Origin: Eubacteriales bacterium | GTDB lineage: Bacteria; Bacillota; Clostridia; Lachnospirales; Lachnospiraceae | Assembly: GCA_030536755.1 (NCBI GenBank) | Contig: JAUNPJ010000047.1 | Location: 1 to 32,175, forward strand | Direction: 5' to 3' | Length of the DNA stretch: 32,175 nt | In this document: positions 25,022 to 32,175 of the stretch, piece by piece | Position numbering within the stretch: the first letter of the stretch is position 1 | Layout: the number at the start of each line of letters is the position of its first letter | Translations under genes and position numbers: made by a program | Notes under the pieces: model-generated | Told to the model about the DNA's origin: nothing | Database searches by the model: none | What the model saw: the letters and a program-made list of their open reading frames with translations, nothing else

Positions 25022-25405
25022 ATGAAACATCCATTTTTCCTGTGCGGCACCATCGGTCTTTGCATGGAGGTGGTCTGGACAGGGCTTCACTCCATCCTCC
25101 AGAGGGACTTCCGCTGCATGGGGCAGTCCTCAATTCTTATGTTCCCCATCTACGGAATGGCATCGGTCATCGGACCCATCTCCCATCGGCTCTCCCGTGT
25201 CCCCCGTGCTGTACGGGGCCTGATTTATACCGCCGGCATTTTTACCACAGAATTCTTTACCGGCTCCATCCTTCGAATTCTTCAGATCTGCCCCTGGGAT
25301 TACAGCGGCATGCCCTTCAATTTCCAGGGGCTGATCCGCCTGGATTATGCTCCTTTGTGGTTTGCGGCAGGACTGTTTTTTGAGAAACTCTTATCTGAGA
25401 AATAA
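25022..25405 (+). CDS. Small integral membrane protein, CmpB/putative ABC-transporter type IV family
   Basis: A 127-residue protein with about four hydrophobic segments. It ends in the family-typical stretch CPWDYSGMPFNFQGLIRLDYA, followed by P-LWF. I assign it to the CmpB (PF06541-like) group by these features. The family name suggests transport, but no function has been shown, and no ATPase partner lies next to it. GGAGG sits nine bases before the ATG. It faces away from folC across 109 bases and lies in front of pyrB, which has its own promoter, so it may be a single-gene unit. No terminator separates it from pyrB. Confidence 0.75.
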   Translation: MKHPFFLCGTIGLCMEVVWTGLHSILQRDFRCMGQSSILMFPIYGMASVIGPISHRLSRVPRAVRGLIYTAGIFTTEFFTGSILRILQICPWDYSGMPFNFQGLIRLDYAPLWFAAGLFFEKLLSEK

Positions 25406-25408
25406 AAC

Positions 25409-25437
25409 TTGAAAAAAATGTCGGATTATTATATGAT
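25409..25437 (+). promoter_or_regulatory. Promoter of pyrB-pyrI
   Basis: TTGAAA (25409-25414), 17-base spacer, TATGAT (25432-25437) on the plus strand. The leader is only about 40 bases, too short for a PyrR-type attenuator. Confidence 0.75.
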
Positions 25438-25480
25438 GATACTCAGAAAACATCAAATTGAATATTTTGGGAGGTAGTAC

Positions 25481-26401
25481 ATGAAGCATTTAATGAGTCC
25501 TTTAGACATGTCCGTAGAAGAACTGGACAAATTACTGGATCTTGCAAATGACATTGAGAAACACCCTGAGAAATATGCTCACGTATGTGAGGGTAAGCGT
25601 CTTGCAACGCTTTTCTATGAGCCAAGCACAAGAACACGTCTCAGCTTTGAGGCTGCCATGATGAATCTCGGAGGAAAAGTCATGGGCTTTTCAGAAGCCA
25701 GCTCCAGTTCCGCAGCAAAAGGTGAGAGCGTTGCCGATACAATTCGCGTGATTTCCTGCTATGCAGATATCGCAGCGATGCGCCATCCAAAGGAAGGTGC
25801 ACCACTGGTTGCTTCTATGGCATCCAGCATTCCTGTGATTAATGCAGGCGACGGCGGTCATCAGCATCCTACACAGACTCTGACAGACCTGCTCACCATT
25901 CGCTCCTTAAAAGGACGCCTCGATAACCTTACGATTGGTCTGTGCGGCGATTTGAAATTCGGTCGTACTGTTCACTCTCTGATCGAGGCCCTGGTACGCT
26001 ATACAGGAATTAAATTTGTACTGATCTCTCCGGAAGAGCTTCGCGTTCCAAGTTATATCCGTGAAGATGTCCTGGAGAAAAACCATGTAGAATATGAGGA
26101 AGTAGAACGTCTGGAAGATGCTCTGCCGGAATTGGATCTTCTGTATATGACACGCGTTCAGAAAGAGCGCTTCTTCAACGAGGAAGATTATGTCCGCATG
26201 AAAGACTTCTATATTCTGGACGCCGCAAAAATGCAGCTTGCCGGACCTGATATGCTGGTTCTTCATCCCCTGCCGCGTGTAAACGAAATCGCTGTGGAAG
26301 TCGACAAAGATCCGCGTGCCGCATACTTTAAACAGGCACAGTACGGTGTATATGTCCGCATGGCATTGATTCTCACATTATTGGAGGTAGAAGTATGTTA
26401 A
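25481..26401 (+). CDS. pyrB: Aspartate carbamoyltransferase, catalytic chain
   Basis: Joins carbamoyl phosphate and aspartate, the committed step of pyrimidine synthesis. The carbamoyl-phosphate motif STRTR is at 49-53 followed by LSFEAAM. The aspartate side shows [12 protein letters not shown] and, near the end, HPLPRVNEI. With 306 residues it has the size of the class B catalytic chain, which forms a holoenzyme with PyrI. GGGAGG lies six bases before the ATG. The last seven bases overlap the start of pyrI. No PyrR-binding leader is seen, so control is probably allosteric through PyrI. Confidence 0.96.
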   Translation: MKHLMSPLDMSVEELDKLLDLANDIEKHPEKYAHVCEGKRLATLFYEPSTRTRLSFEAAMMNLGGKVMGFSEASSSSAAKGESVADTIRVISCYADIAAMRHPKEGAPLVASMASSIPVINAGDGGHQHPTQTLTDLLTIRSLKGRLDNLTIGLCGDLKFGRTVHSLIEALVRYTGIKFVLISPEELRVPSYIREDVLEKNHVEYEEVERLEDALPELDLLYMTRVQKERFFNEEDYVRMKDFYILDAAKMQLAGPDMLVLHPLPRVNEIAVEVDKDPRAAYFKQAQYGVYVRMALILTLLEVEVC

Positions 26402-26838
26402 ATGTAGGTGCAATTCAGGAAGGTGTTGTTCTCGACCACATCAAAGCAGGCAGAAGCATGACAATTTATCATGATCTGAAACTTGGCAAACTTGACTGTA
26501 CAGTTGCTATCATCAAAAATGCCCGCAGCAACAAAATGGGCAAAAAAGATATCATCAAGGTAGAGTGCCCGATCGACATGCTGAATCTTGATATTCTCGG
26601 CTACATTGACCATAACATCACGGTCAATATCATCAAAGACGGGGAAATTGTAGAGAAAAAACAGCTGAAGCTGCCAAAGAAGATTGTCAATGTGATCAAA
26701 TGCAAAAATCCAAGATGTATCACTTCAATCGAGCAGGGTCTGGATCAGGTATTCCTTCTGTCCGATGAGGAAAAGGAAGTATACCGCTGTTTATACTGCG
26801 AAGAAAAATACCGCGGAGCAAGAAAGAAAGACAAATAA
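26395..26838 (+). CDS. pyrI: Aspartate carbamoyltransferase, regulatory chain
   Basis: The nucleotide-binding subunit that lets CTP, UTP or ATP adjust PyrB activity. The N-terminal allosteric domain begins [15 protein letters not shown]. The C-terminal zinc domain has four cysteines at 103, 108, 132 and 135 (C-x4-C-x23-C-x2-C), the pattern that contacts the catalytic chain. The length, 147 residues, is normal. The ATG lies inside the end of pyrB, with GGAGG seven bases before it, so the chains are coupled in translation. A terminator follows at 26852-26895. Confidence 0.95.
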   Translation: MLNVGAIQEGVVLDHIKAGRSMTIYHDLKLGKLDCTVAIIKNARSNKMGKKDIIKVECPIDMLNLDILGYIDHNITVNIIKDGEIVEKKQLKLPKKIVNVIKCKNPRCITSIEQGLDQVFLLSDEEKEVYRCLYCEEKYRGARKKDK

Positions 26839-26851
26839 TTGATAAAGAGAT

Positions 26852-26895
26852 AAAACCAGAGGCATCTTTCTCAGATTCACCTCTGGTTTTCTGTC
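26852..26895 (+). terminator. Terminator after pyrI
   Basis: AAAACCAGAGG (26852-26862) pairs with CCTCTGGTTTT (26880-26890), with an inner ATCT/AGAT pairing and a T-rich end (TTTTCTGTCT). It ends about 16 bases before the next ATG. Confidence 0.85.
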
Positions 26896-26910
26896 TATAC
26901 AGGAGAATTT

Positions 26911-27789
26911 ATGCAAAAGCAATTACGCGCAGCGGCAAAAGAAGCCGGCATTTTAAATGATTTTCTGAAAACCGAATGGCATCTATCCAAAAAACAGATC
27001 CGACAGGCCAAATTCCGCCCGAACGGAATCACAGTCAATGGAATTCAAAGCCGCATCAATGCGATGCTTCGTCCTGGGGATGTCGTCTGCATCACGCTTG
27101 AGGAAGCTGACTGCGGTTCTCATCATCTTCTGCCCTATGAGCATCCACTTGCCATCCTCTACGAAGATGAAGATATTCTCGCTGTCAACAAACCGGCCAA
27201 AATGGTAGTGCATCCTTCTCACGGTCACTACTGTGACTCTCTGTCAAATGCTGTCATATCCTACTATATGCAAAAAGGACTCTCTGTCACTGTCCGCTCT
27301 GTCGGAAGACTTGATAAGGATACCTCCGGCATCGTCGTGTTCGCAAAAAATCAGATTGCATCTGCACGTCTATCTGTCCAAAGAGACAACGGACTGTTCC
27401 AAAAAGAGTATCTGGCTCTTGTAACTTCCGTGCCTGTTCCGACTTTCGGTACAATCCGTACCAACATCTGCAAGGATGTTGCTTCTCTGTCAAAAATGAA
27501 AACAGCAGAACATGGAATGCATGCCGTCACTCATTATCAGGTATTGCAGTCTTTCCATGAATATTCTGCTGTTTCTCTTCATCTGGAGACAGGTCGCACC
27601 CATCAGATTCGCGTACACATGAGTTCCATCGGTTATCCGCTGCTTGGCGACATTCTGTACGGCGGTTCTCCGGAACTGATCCAGAGAACCGCACTTCATG
27701 CTCTTCGGTGTCGCTTCTGTCAGCCTTTTTCAGGAAAACCGATAGAACTGGAAGCCCCCGTTCCCCAGGATATGGAAACTCTGATGTGA
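26911..27789 (+). CDS. RluA-family pseudouridine synthase
   Basis: Isomerises uridine to pseudouridine in ribosomal or transfer RNA. An S4-like RNA-binding domain fills the first 65 residues (LSKKQIRQAKFRPNGITVNG). The catalytic motif GRLDKDTSG carries the active aspartate D135. RTHQIRVHMSSIGYPLLGD near the C-terminus is also conserved. It has 292 residues, the size of RluD-like enzymes. AGGAG lies five bases before the ATG, right behind the pyrI terminator, so its transcript must arise by readthrough or from a promoter hidden in that terminator region. Its stop is only four bases from the convergent DUF4340 gene. The target base cannot be told. Confidence 0.93.
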   Translation: MQKQLRAAAKEAGILNDFLKTEWHLSKKQIRQAKFRPNGITVNGIQSRINAMLRPGDVVCITLEEADCGSHHLLPYEHPLAILYEDEDILAVNKPAKMVVHPSHGHYCDSLSNAVISYYMQKGLSVTVRSVGRLDKDTSGIVVFAKNQIASARLSVQRDNGLFQKEYLALVTSVPVPTFGTIRTNICKDVASLSKMKTAEHGMHAVTHYQVLQSFHEYSAVSLHLETGRTHQIRVHMSSIGYPLLGDILYGGSPELIQRTALHALRCRFCQPFSGKPIELEAPVPQDMETLM

Positions 27790-27793
27790 CGTA

Positions 27794-28351
27794 TTATTCT
27801 TCACTTTCAGAGTCATCCGTATCTTTCTTGATCAATTGGTCTTTCTCATATTGAATCGATGAAACCAGTGTACTGCCTCCCACATAGACTTTTTCTTTCT
27901 CGTCTACAGTAAAGTAATACCCGCTGTCTGAAGAATTGCCGATATAAATCATTATTTCCGTTCCGTCTTCATCCACAGCTCTCACAGTATAAGCAGGTTC
28001 CTCCAGTCCATAATATTTCAGTTCATCCGGATCCTCCAGTTCACGTTCTGCTGTCAGTTCAAGGATTTCCGACTCCATGGTATCCGGATAACTCTGATCG
28101 AGTTGTGTTTTCGTATCTCCTGCAAAGTACCACTGCTCCTTCTTCTTTCTCAGCTGTACCTTTCCGCTTTCATTTTTATAAGTAATGGATTTCAGTTCTC
28201 CGTCAAAATCGGTCACTTCAATCTGGGATTCCTGCTCTTCCTGTTCTTTCTTTGCCTCTTCTTTTTTATTAAAAAAACGAAGACCGATCAAAAGAGCCAG
28301 TAATACGAGTAAAATACCAGTCAAAACAGCCAGTCTTTTTTTCTCCTTCAA
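27794..28351 (-). CDS. DUF4340 domain protein of the ABC-2 transporter locus
   Basis: A membrane-anchored extracytoplasmic protein. One hydrophobic segment at about 8-27 follows a KEKKR start. A charged linker (KKEEAKKEQEEQE) leads to a single DUF4340-type beta domain with WYFAGDTKT and LKYYGLEEPAYTV, and then YIGNSSDSGYYFTVD. At 185 residues it is short for the family, where two or more such units are common. The start is a TTG, chosen because AGGAGG lies eight bases before it and no in-frame ATG serves. Last gene of a four-gene operon; relatives always accompany Gldg-type ABC proteins, but their role is unknown. Confidence 0.82.
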   Translation of the reverse strand: MKEKKRLAVLTGILLVLLALLIGLRFFNKKEEAKKEQEEQESQIEVTDFDGELKSITYKNESGKVQLRKKKEQWYFAGDTKTQLDQSYPDTMESEILELTAERELEDPDELKYYGLEEPAYTVRAVDEDGTEIMIYIGNSSDSGYYFTVDEKEKVYVGGSTLVSSIQYEKDQLIKKDTDDSESEE

Positions 28352-28363
28352 CTTCTCTGCCTC

Positions 28364-29875
28364 CTATGCTTTTCTTCTCTTCCACCATACGACAAATCCC
28401 CAGACAAGCACAACTACCGGGAATCCAAAAATAACAGCAAGCCCAATCAGTCCCACATGCTGCATGGTGTTATAAGTCACTTCCAGACTTTTCGGTTCGA
28501 TTGCTGCATTCTGTACGTCCTCAAAATTTGCACTGATTGAATTCGTAAACAACGTAAGATTTTCCAATGTCGTAAATGTTCCCGTAATCTGCTCATCAAT
28601 CATCGATGGTGCTGTGATTACAGTCAGACGCGCTTCTTTTGTTTCTTCATCGGATGTATCTTCGGATTTTTCTTCAGATTCTTTCTCTTCAGAATCCTCG
28701 TCTTCTGTTCCGATTGTCTCAGTCGCGGTTGCTCCGATGACATAAGTACCTTCCTCGTCACCCTCTTCTGTAACTGCATGTGCAGAAGAAGACGATTTCA
28801 TAAACGGAGTTACCGTGATGCTGTCCCTGGCAGGCTCTGTCTGCGTCATTCCTCTGGAATTGACCAGAAGAACCATCTGACTGGAAATATCATTTGCAAG
28901 ATCTCCGGATACACTCAGTTCAGGGAAGATATAGTAATAATTGCCCTGGTAACATCTCTGTGGATCGGCAATATAGCCATCCGCCATAGAAAGTCCATAT
29001 TCTTCCATCACGCCTTCCAGATTCGGAAGCTTTTCTTCCACAGCGCCCAGAATCAGATACACATTTCCGCCCTGCTCCAGGTATGTTTTGAGAACCTTTG
29101 TCTCATCTTCTGTCAAGTCTTTCGTCGGCGCATACATCAAAAGCATGTCACAGTCTTCTGGAATTTTGTTTTCCATCAGAAGATTCAGCTCTGTCAATTC
29201 AAAATTCATCTTATCCATCAAGTCTGTCACAGAACTTCCAAAGCTGCCTTCTCCGTGTCCGGTTGTCTGATAAATTTTTTTGCTCACATCATTCGTAACA
29301 TAATTGATCGCACTCGTCAGCTGACCTTCGGCATCAAACGAGGTCGGTGAAGTGCTTCCTGTCGTGTAATATGCCATCTGATCTACCACCAGAATGTCAT
29401 TAAAACTAATCACTTTGCTCTTGTCTGTATCGGGACAGCTCACCACAATACTACTGGAGTCTGCTCCATATTTTTCCAACGCAGACGGATGCTCCACCGG
29501 ATCGATCCACTCCACATCGATTTTCTTGCTGAGCGCCGCGTATTTGCTCAAAAATGTTTTAATCCGGTCATCCGCCGATTTCTTTACTGCCAGAACCTTA
29601 ATTTCAATATCCGAATCCAGATTCTTTAAAATATCTTTGCTCACATCCGAAATCTCATAAAGATTCTGATCCGTCAGATCTATATTTCGAAACCGCTCCG
29701 GCATCTGTCCCATGATCAGATTGATGACAATGACAATTGCAATGACCAGAGCAATCATTCCCATGCTCATCGCTCCGTGTCTGGAGGTCTGGCTGTCAAA
29801 CATCTCTTTTACGGTCGGTCTGACCTTTTTCGTGCGTTTTTCTTTCTTCTGAAAAATTTCTTTTAATTTTTTCAC
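28364..29875 (-). CDS. Gldg-family ABC transporter auxiliary protein
   Basis: Named after GldG of gliding bacteria, but in non-gliding Firmicutes it is part of an ABC-2 system of unknown cargo. After a basic cytoplasmic start there is a membrane segment near residue 40, a long extracytoplasmic region with the auxiliary-domain pattern (NLYEISDVSKDILKNL, TTGHGEGSFG), and an acidic low-complexity insert near 400 (DEDSEEKESEEKSED). A C-terminal membrane segment with a KRRK stop follows. The frame opens at a TTG at 29899, but GAGGAGG points to the GTG at 29875, giving 503 residues and a 14-base gap after the permease rather than an overlap. Confidence 0.85.
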   Translation of the reverse strand: MKKLKEIFQKKEKRTKKVRPTVKEMFDSQTSRHGAMSMGMIALVIAIVIVINLIMGQMPERFRNIDLTDQNLYEISDVSKDILKNLDSDIEIKVLAVKKSADDRIKTFLSKYAALSKKIDVEWIDPVEHPSALEKYGADSSSIVVSCPDTDKSKVISFNDILVVDQMAYYTTGSTSPTSFDAEGQLTSAINYVTNDVSKKIYQTTGHGEGSFGSSVTDLMDKMNFELTELNLLMENKIPEDCDMLLMYAPTKDLTEDETKVLKTYLEQGGNVYLILGAVEEKLPNLEGVMEEYGLSMADGYIADPQRCYQGNYYYIFPELSVSGDLANDISSQMVLLVNSRGMTQTEPARDSITVTPFMKSSSSAHAVTEEGDEEGTYVIGATATETIGTEDEDSEEKESEEKSEDTSDEETKEARLTVITAPSMIDEQITGTFTTLENLTLFTNSISANFEDVQNAAIEPKSLEVTYNTMQHVGLIGLAVIFGFPVVVLVWGFVVWWKRRKA

Positions 29876-29889
29876 CGTTTTGCCCTCCT

Positions 29890-30756
29890 CTAGCTCCAAC
29901 GCCTTTTCTGAATGCTCTGAATCGTGAGAAAAATGAACAATCCAATGACTGTCAGATACAGCACAATACCGCTCACATCAAAAATCTGATTTCCCGCCAC
30001 GTCAGAAAAAACGGAAATCAGGCTCAATTTGCCCATAGTATCAGACAGAAGACTCTCAAAAAGGCTGGATTTCGCGATATACGTAATCACAATCGCAGCT
30101 ACTCCCAAAATCTCCAGGATTGCTGATACAATCCAGTTTTTCATAATCTGATAAACCACCAGCGCGAGCACTGACCATAAAATTCCGAGTGCCACGGCAT
30201 TCCCGGAAGCCGAGGACGGCATAAAGCTGCTCAGTCCATCCCACAAATAAACGACAAGCAGTACGCCAAAGGTACTGATGACCGCAATAATCTGGCTCTC
30301 TGTCAGAGCAGACAAAAACATTCCGATTGCGATGTAAACGCAGCCAAGAAGGAAAAACATCAGAATACTGCAGTAGTCCGCTTTCAGATAGGCGGTTCCC
30401 TGTGCTTTGATAATCAAAGGATAGAGACAGAATACCGCTGTCGGAATCGCAAAAATCGTAACCATAGAAAAATACTTTCCCAAAACTACGGATGTCAAAG
30501 ATACCGGTGAAGTCAGCAAAAGCTGATCAGTCTTATTCTTGCGGTCCTCCGCAAAGCTGCGCATCGTGAGCAGCGGAATGGCAATCATCAAAATAAACAT
30601 GACACTTGTCAGAGTATAGGAGAAATAAGGATATCCATAACTCAGATTCATTGCCATAAAATAAACACCAACAAACCCGCAAAGAAATGCAATAAAGACG
30701 ACACCAGTCATATTCTGCAGATAGGACTGCAGTTCTCTTTTATAAATCGCTTTCAT
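29890..30756 (-). CDS. ABC-2 type transporter permease (GldF-like)
   Basis: The membrane subunit of the exporter: 288 residues with six hydrophobic segments. The N-terminal KRELQSYLQNMTGVVFI and the MRSFAEDRKNKTDQLLLTSP stretch are typical of the family. Between them, and after SVVLGKYFSM, the helices alternate with short loops. GGAGG lies 11 bases before the ATG, which follows the ATPase stop by three bases. The cargo is unknown; the locus as a whole resembles the Gld-type modules seen in many Lachnospiraceae. Confidence 0.88.
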   Translation of the reverse strand: MKAIYKRELQSYLQNMTGVVFIAFLCGFVGVYFMAMNLSYGYPYFSYTLTSVMFILMIAIPLLTMRSFAEDRKNKTDQLLLTSPVSLTSVVLGKYFSMVTIFAIPTAVFCLYPLIIKAQGTAYLKADYCSILMFFLLGCVYIAIGMFLSALTESQIIAVISTFGVLLVVYLWDGLSSFMPSSASGNAVALGILWSVLALVVYQIMKNWIVSAILEILGVAAIVITYIAKSSLFESLLSDTMGKLSLISVFSDVAGNQIFDVSGIVLYLTVIGLFIFLTIQSIQKRRWS

Positions 30757-30759
30757 TCT

Positions 30760-31710
30760 TTATACATCCTCCTTATCATCCTGCTGTGTCAGCTCGAGGA
30801 ATACATCCTCAAGGCTTGATTTCGTTTTTTGCATGGAAAGAATCGGACATTTTTCTTCGGCAAACGCAAAAAACAATGCTTCCCGGACGTCTGTATTCTG
30901 TTCCGTCTCAATGGTAATCCGTGTCGTCTGCGGCTCTTCTCCATGATAGTACATCGCTTTTTGAATTCCGGAAATTTTTGACAAGATTACCTCGGACTGT
31001 GCTTTCGGTGCCTTCACTACCAATTCCAGACTTCCAGCTCCCGCCATCAATGCTTCCAGATTTTCCGTTGTATCGCTGGCTACCAGCTTTCCTTTTGAAA
31101 TAATCAAAATATAGTCACACACCTCACTGATTTCAGCCAAAATGTGTGAGCTCAAAATAATTGTATGTTCTTTCGCAAGATTTCGAATCAACTGACGAAT
31201 CTCAATGATCTGCTGCGGATCCAGTCCGACTGTCGGCTCATCCAGAATAATGATCTCCGGATATCCCAGCACAGCCTGCGCTAATCCAACTCTCTGTCGG
31301 TATCCTTTGGAAAGATTTCGAATCAGCCTTTTTCGTACATCCTCCAGTTTCACCAGACTGATTACCTGATTCACCTGTTCTGTCCGATCCTGCTTCTTTA
31401 TTTTCTTAATCTCAGCAGCAAACATCAGATATTCCTCCACTGTCATTTCCATATACAGCGGCGGAAGTTCCGGCAAATAGCCAATACATCGTTTGGCCTC
31501 TTCCGGCTCCTTCAAAATATCATGACCATCGATAAGCACCTCTCCCCTGGTCGCTCCCAGATAGCCCGTCATGATATTCATCGTTGTCGATTTCCCTGCT
31601 CCATTCGGTCCCAGAAACCCATAAATCCGGCCTTTTTCAATTGTAAAATTCAAATGATCCACGGCCAGATGGTCTCCATAAGACTTCGTAAGATCCCTTA
31701 CTTCAATCAT
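30760..31710 (-). CDS. ABC transporter ATP-binding protein
   Basis: The motor subunit for the permease encoded next. Walker A GPNGAGKS is at 34-41. The signature LSKGYRQR comes near 134, followed by Walker B IIILDEPT and then GLDPQQ. After residue 220 there is an accessory domain with AKGEEPQTTRI-like sequence (here HGEEPQTTRITIE) as found in drug/bacteriocin-type ABC-2 ATPases. With 316 residues it has a normal length. AAGGAG lies before the ATG. A TATAAT at 31785-31790 on the minus strand is a possible -10, but no good -35 accompanies it. It is the first gene of the four-gene operon. Confidence 0.92.
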   Translation of the reverse strand: MIEVRDLTKSYGDHLAVDHLNFTIEKGRIYGFLGPNGAGKSTTMNIMTGYLGATRGEVLIDGHDILKEPEEAKRCIGYLPELPPLYMEMTVEEYLMFAAEIKKIKKQDRTEQVNQVISLVKLEDVRKRLIRNLSKGYRQRVGLAQAVLGYPEIIILDEPTVGLDPQQIIEIRQLIRNLAKEHTIILSSHILAEISEVCDYILIISKGKLVASDTTENLEALMAGAGSLELVVKAPKAQSEVILSKISGIQKAMYYHGEEPQTTRITIETEQNTDVREALFFAFAEEKCPILSMQKTKSSLEDVFLELTQQDDKEDV

Positions 31711-31861
31711 TCTCCTGCTCCTTTCCGAAACATTCTCCTATTATGCACAATTACACGCACTCTAAATGCTTCAGAAAATATTTTATTATAGAAATCGGAA
31801 AATTATATGGTGATTATGTGTTTATTATGTGAACGTAAAAGTATTCTATTTCTTTCACAAT
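31711..31861. other. Leader and promoter region of the ABC locus
   Basis: AT-rich, no gene. It contains the minus-strand TATAAT at 31785-31790 and ATAATAG-rich sequence. The region ends where the structured repeat begins. Confidence 0.4.
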
Positions 31862-32175
31862 TTCCTGTTTATCGTGTCGTTGTCGTATGTGCACCGCTTT
31901 CCTGGTCAACGGTGCACTTCCCAACGGCAAGGTTGGACTTAGAGCTTCCGAACAGCCATTTGCACAGGGGAGGCTTTCCACATCAAGTGCGATCTCTCCG
32001 CTTGTGCGGTCAACCTGTTGATTTTCTTGTTTGGCTGCGCCGCCTATGGATTGCTTTTCAAACGAACTCGCGCCCTGCGCTCAAACAGTGTTTTCAAAGC
32101 AATCGCTATGCTCGCCAAACCTGCGAAAATCTGCCAAAGGTCTGCCCGCACAAGCGGAGAGATCTGCACTTTGAT
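31862..32175. repeat. Structured GC-richer repeat element with ~190-base imperfect palindrome, cut by the window end
   Basis: Composition changes sharply from the AT-rich leader. An 8-base stem GTGCACCG/CGGTGCAC lies at 31889-31917, and CCAAC/GTTGG at 31921-31936. From 31982 to the window end the sequence folds on itself: GATCTCTCCGCTTGTGCGG (31991-32009) pairs perfectly with 32146-32164. ATTTTC and TTTGGC pair with GAAAAT and GCCAAA further in, and ATTGCTTT pairs with AAAGCAAT near 32050/32103. The centre is near 32077. No gene with a start codon is present. It may be a dispersed repeat or the border of a mobile element; the window ends before that can be judged. Confidence 0.65.

Noticed and set aside
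25406-25480. PyrR-type attenuator before pyrB
   Set aside because: The leader is about 40 bases with no terminator/antiterminator hairpins; an ordinary promoter explains the region.
31814-32080. Minus-strand open frame of about 89 codons through the structured repeat
   Set aside because: No ATG start, no ribosome site, odd composition, and the sequence is better explained by hairpins and the palindrome.
1-32175. Search for CRISPR arrays, rRNA genes, transposase or integrase genes
   Set aside because: No regularly spaced repeats, rRNA-like sequence or recombinase motifs were seen; the only possible mobile-element traces are the repeats near 7.3-7.6 kb and at the right edge.

Overview
The window looks like a chromosomal segment of a gut-type anaerobic clostridium, most probably a Lachnospiraceae member. 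This is inferred from gene content and style: strong AGGAGG-type ribosome sites, TTG/GTG starts, a three-part flavodiiron protein with rubredoxin, an aspartate carbamoyltransferase with separate PyrI, a Gldg/DUF4340 ABC locus and a Spo0A-type DNA-binding domain. No species can be named from sequence alone. Most of the window is ordinary housekeeping; the accessory part is about 7.2-9.5 kb and the last 300 bases.

1-7.2 kb (minus strand): a tightly packed operon for activated sugars and polysaccharide assembly. Reading 5' to 3' it runs ROK fructokinase, NUDIX hydrolase, phosphohexomutase, mannose-1-phosphate guanylyltransferase with a C-terminal cupin, class I mannose-6-phosphate isomerase, WecG/TagA/CpsF glycosyltransferase and GT4 glycosyltransferase. 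Together these can take fructose or glucose phosphates to GDP-mannose and feed a cell-surface glycan.

7.2-9.5 kb: a low-complexity, strand-biased non-coding stretch with repeated CCACA/TGTGG hairpins and a pair of 25-base direct repeats; a decayed family 2 membrane glycosyltransferase (frameshift plus internal deletion); a small Spo0A-C-like protein; and a long AT-rich gap holding a strong terminator.

9.5-13.4 kb: a SEC-C protein and a YdcF/DUF218 membrane protein from one promoter, a flavodiiron protein with fused flavin reductase and rubredoxin domains, then two tandem tRNA-Glu(CTC) genes with a promoter and terminator on the plus strand.

13.4-16.4 kb: a copper-resistance operon csoR-copA with two near-identical CsoR-type operators in its promoter. 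CopA carries a C-terminal CopZ-like domain preceded by its own ribosome site and ATG.

16.4-25 kb: a PHP phosphoesterase (plus strand) meets ppx-ppk (polyphosphate metabolism) tail to tail. Upstream lies folC-pheA-DUF815 AAA protein, with its own promoter and a terminator that overlaps the last stop codon.

25-27.8 kb (plus strand): a small CmpB-like membrane protein, pyrB-pyrI with a clear promoter, a terminator, and an RluA-type pseudouridine synthase. 27.8-31.7 kb (minus strand): a four-gene ABC-2 transporter locus (ATPase, permease, Gldg-like, DUF4340). 31.86-32.18 kb: a structured non-coding repeat with a roughly 190-base imperfect palindrome running to the window edge.
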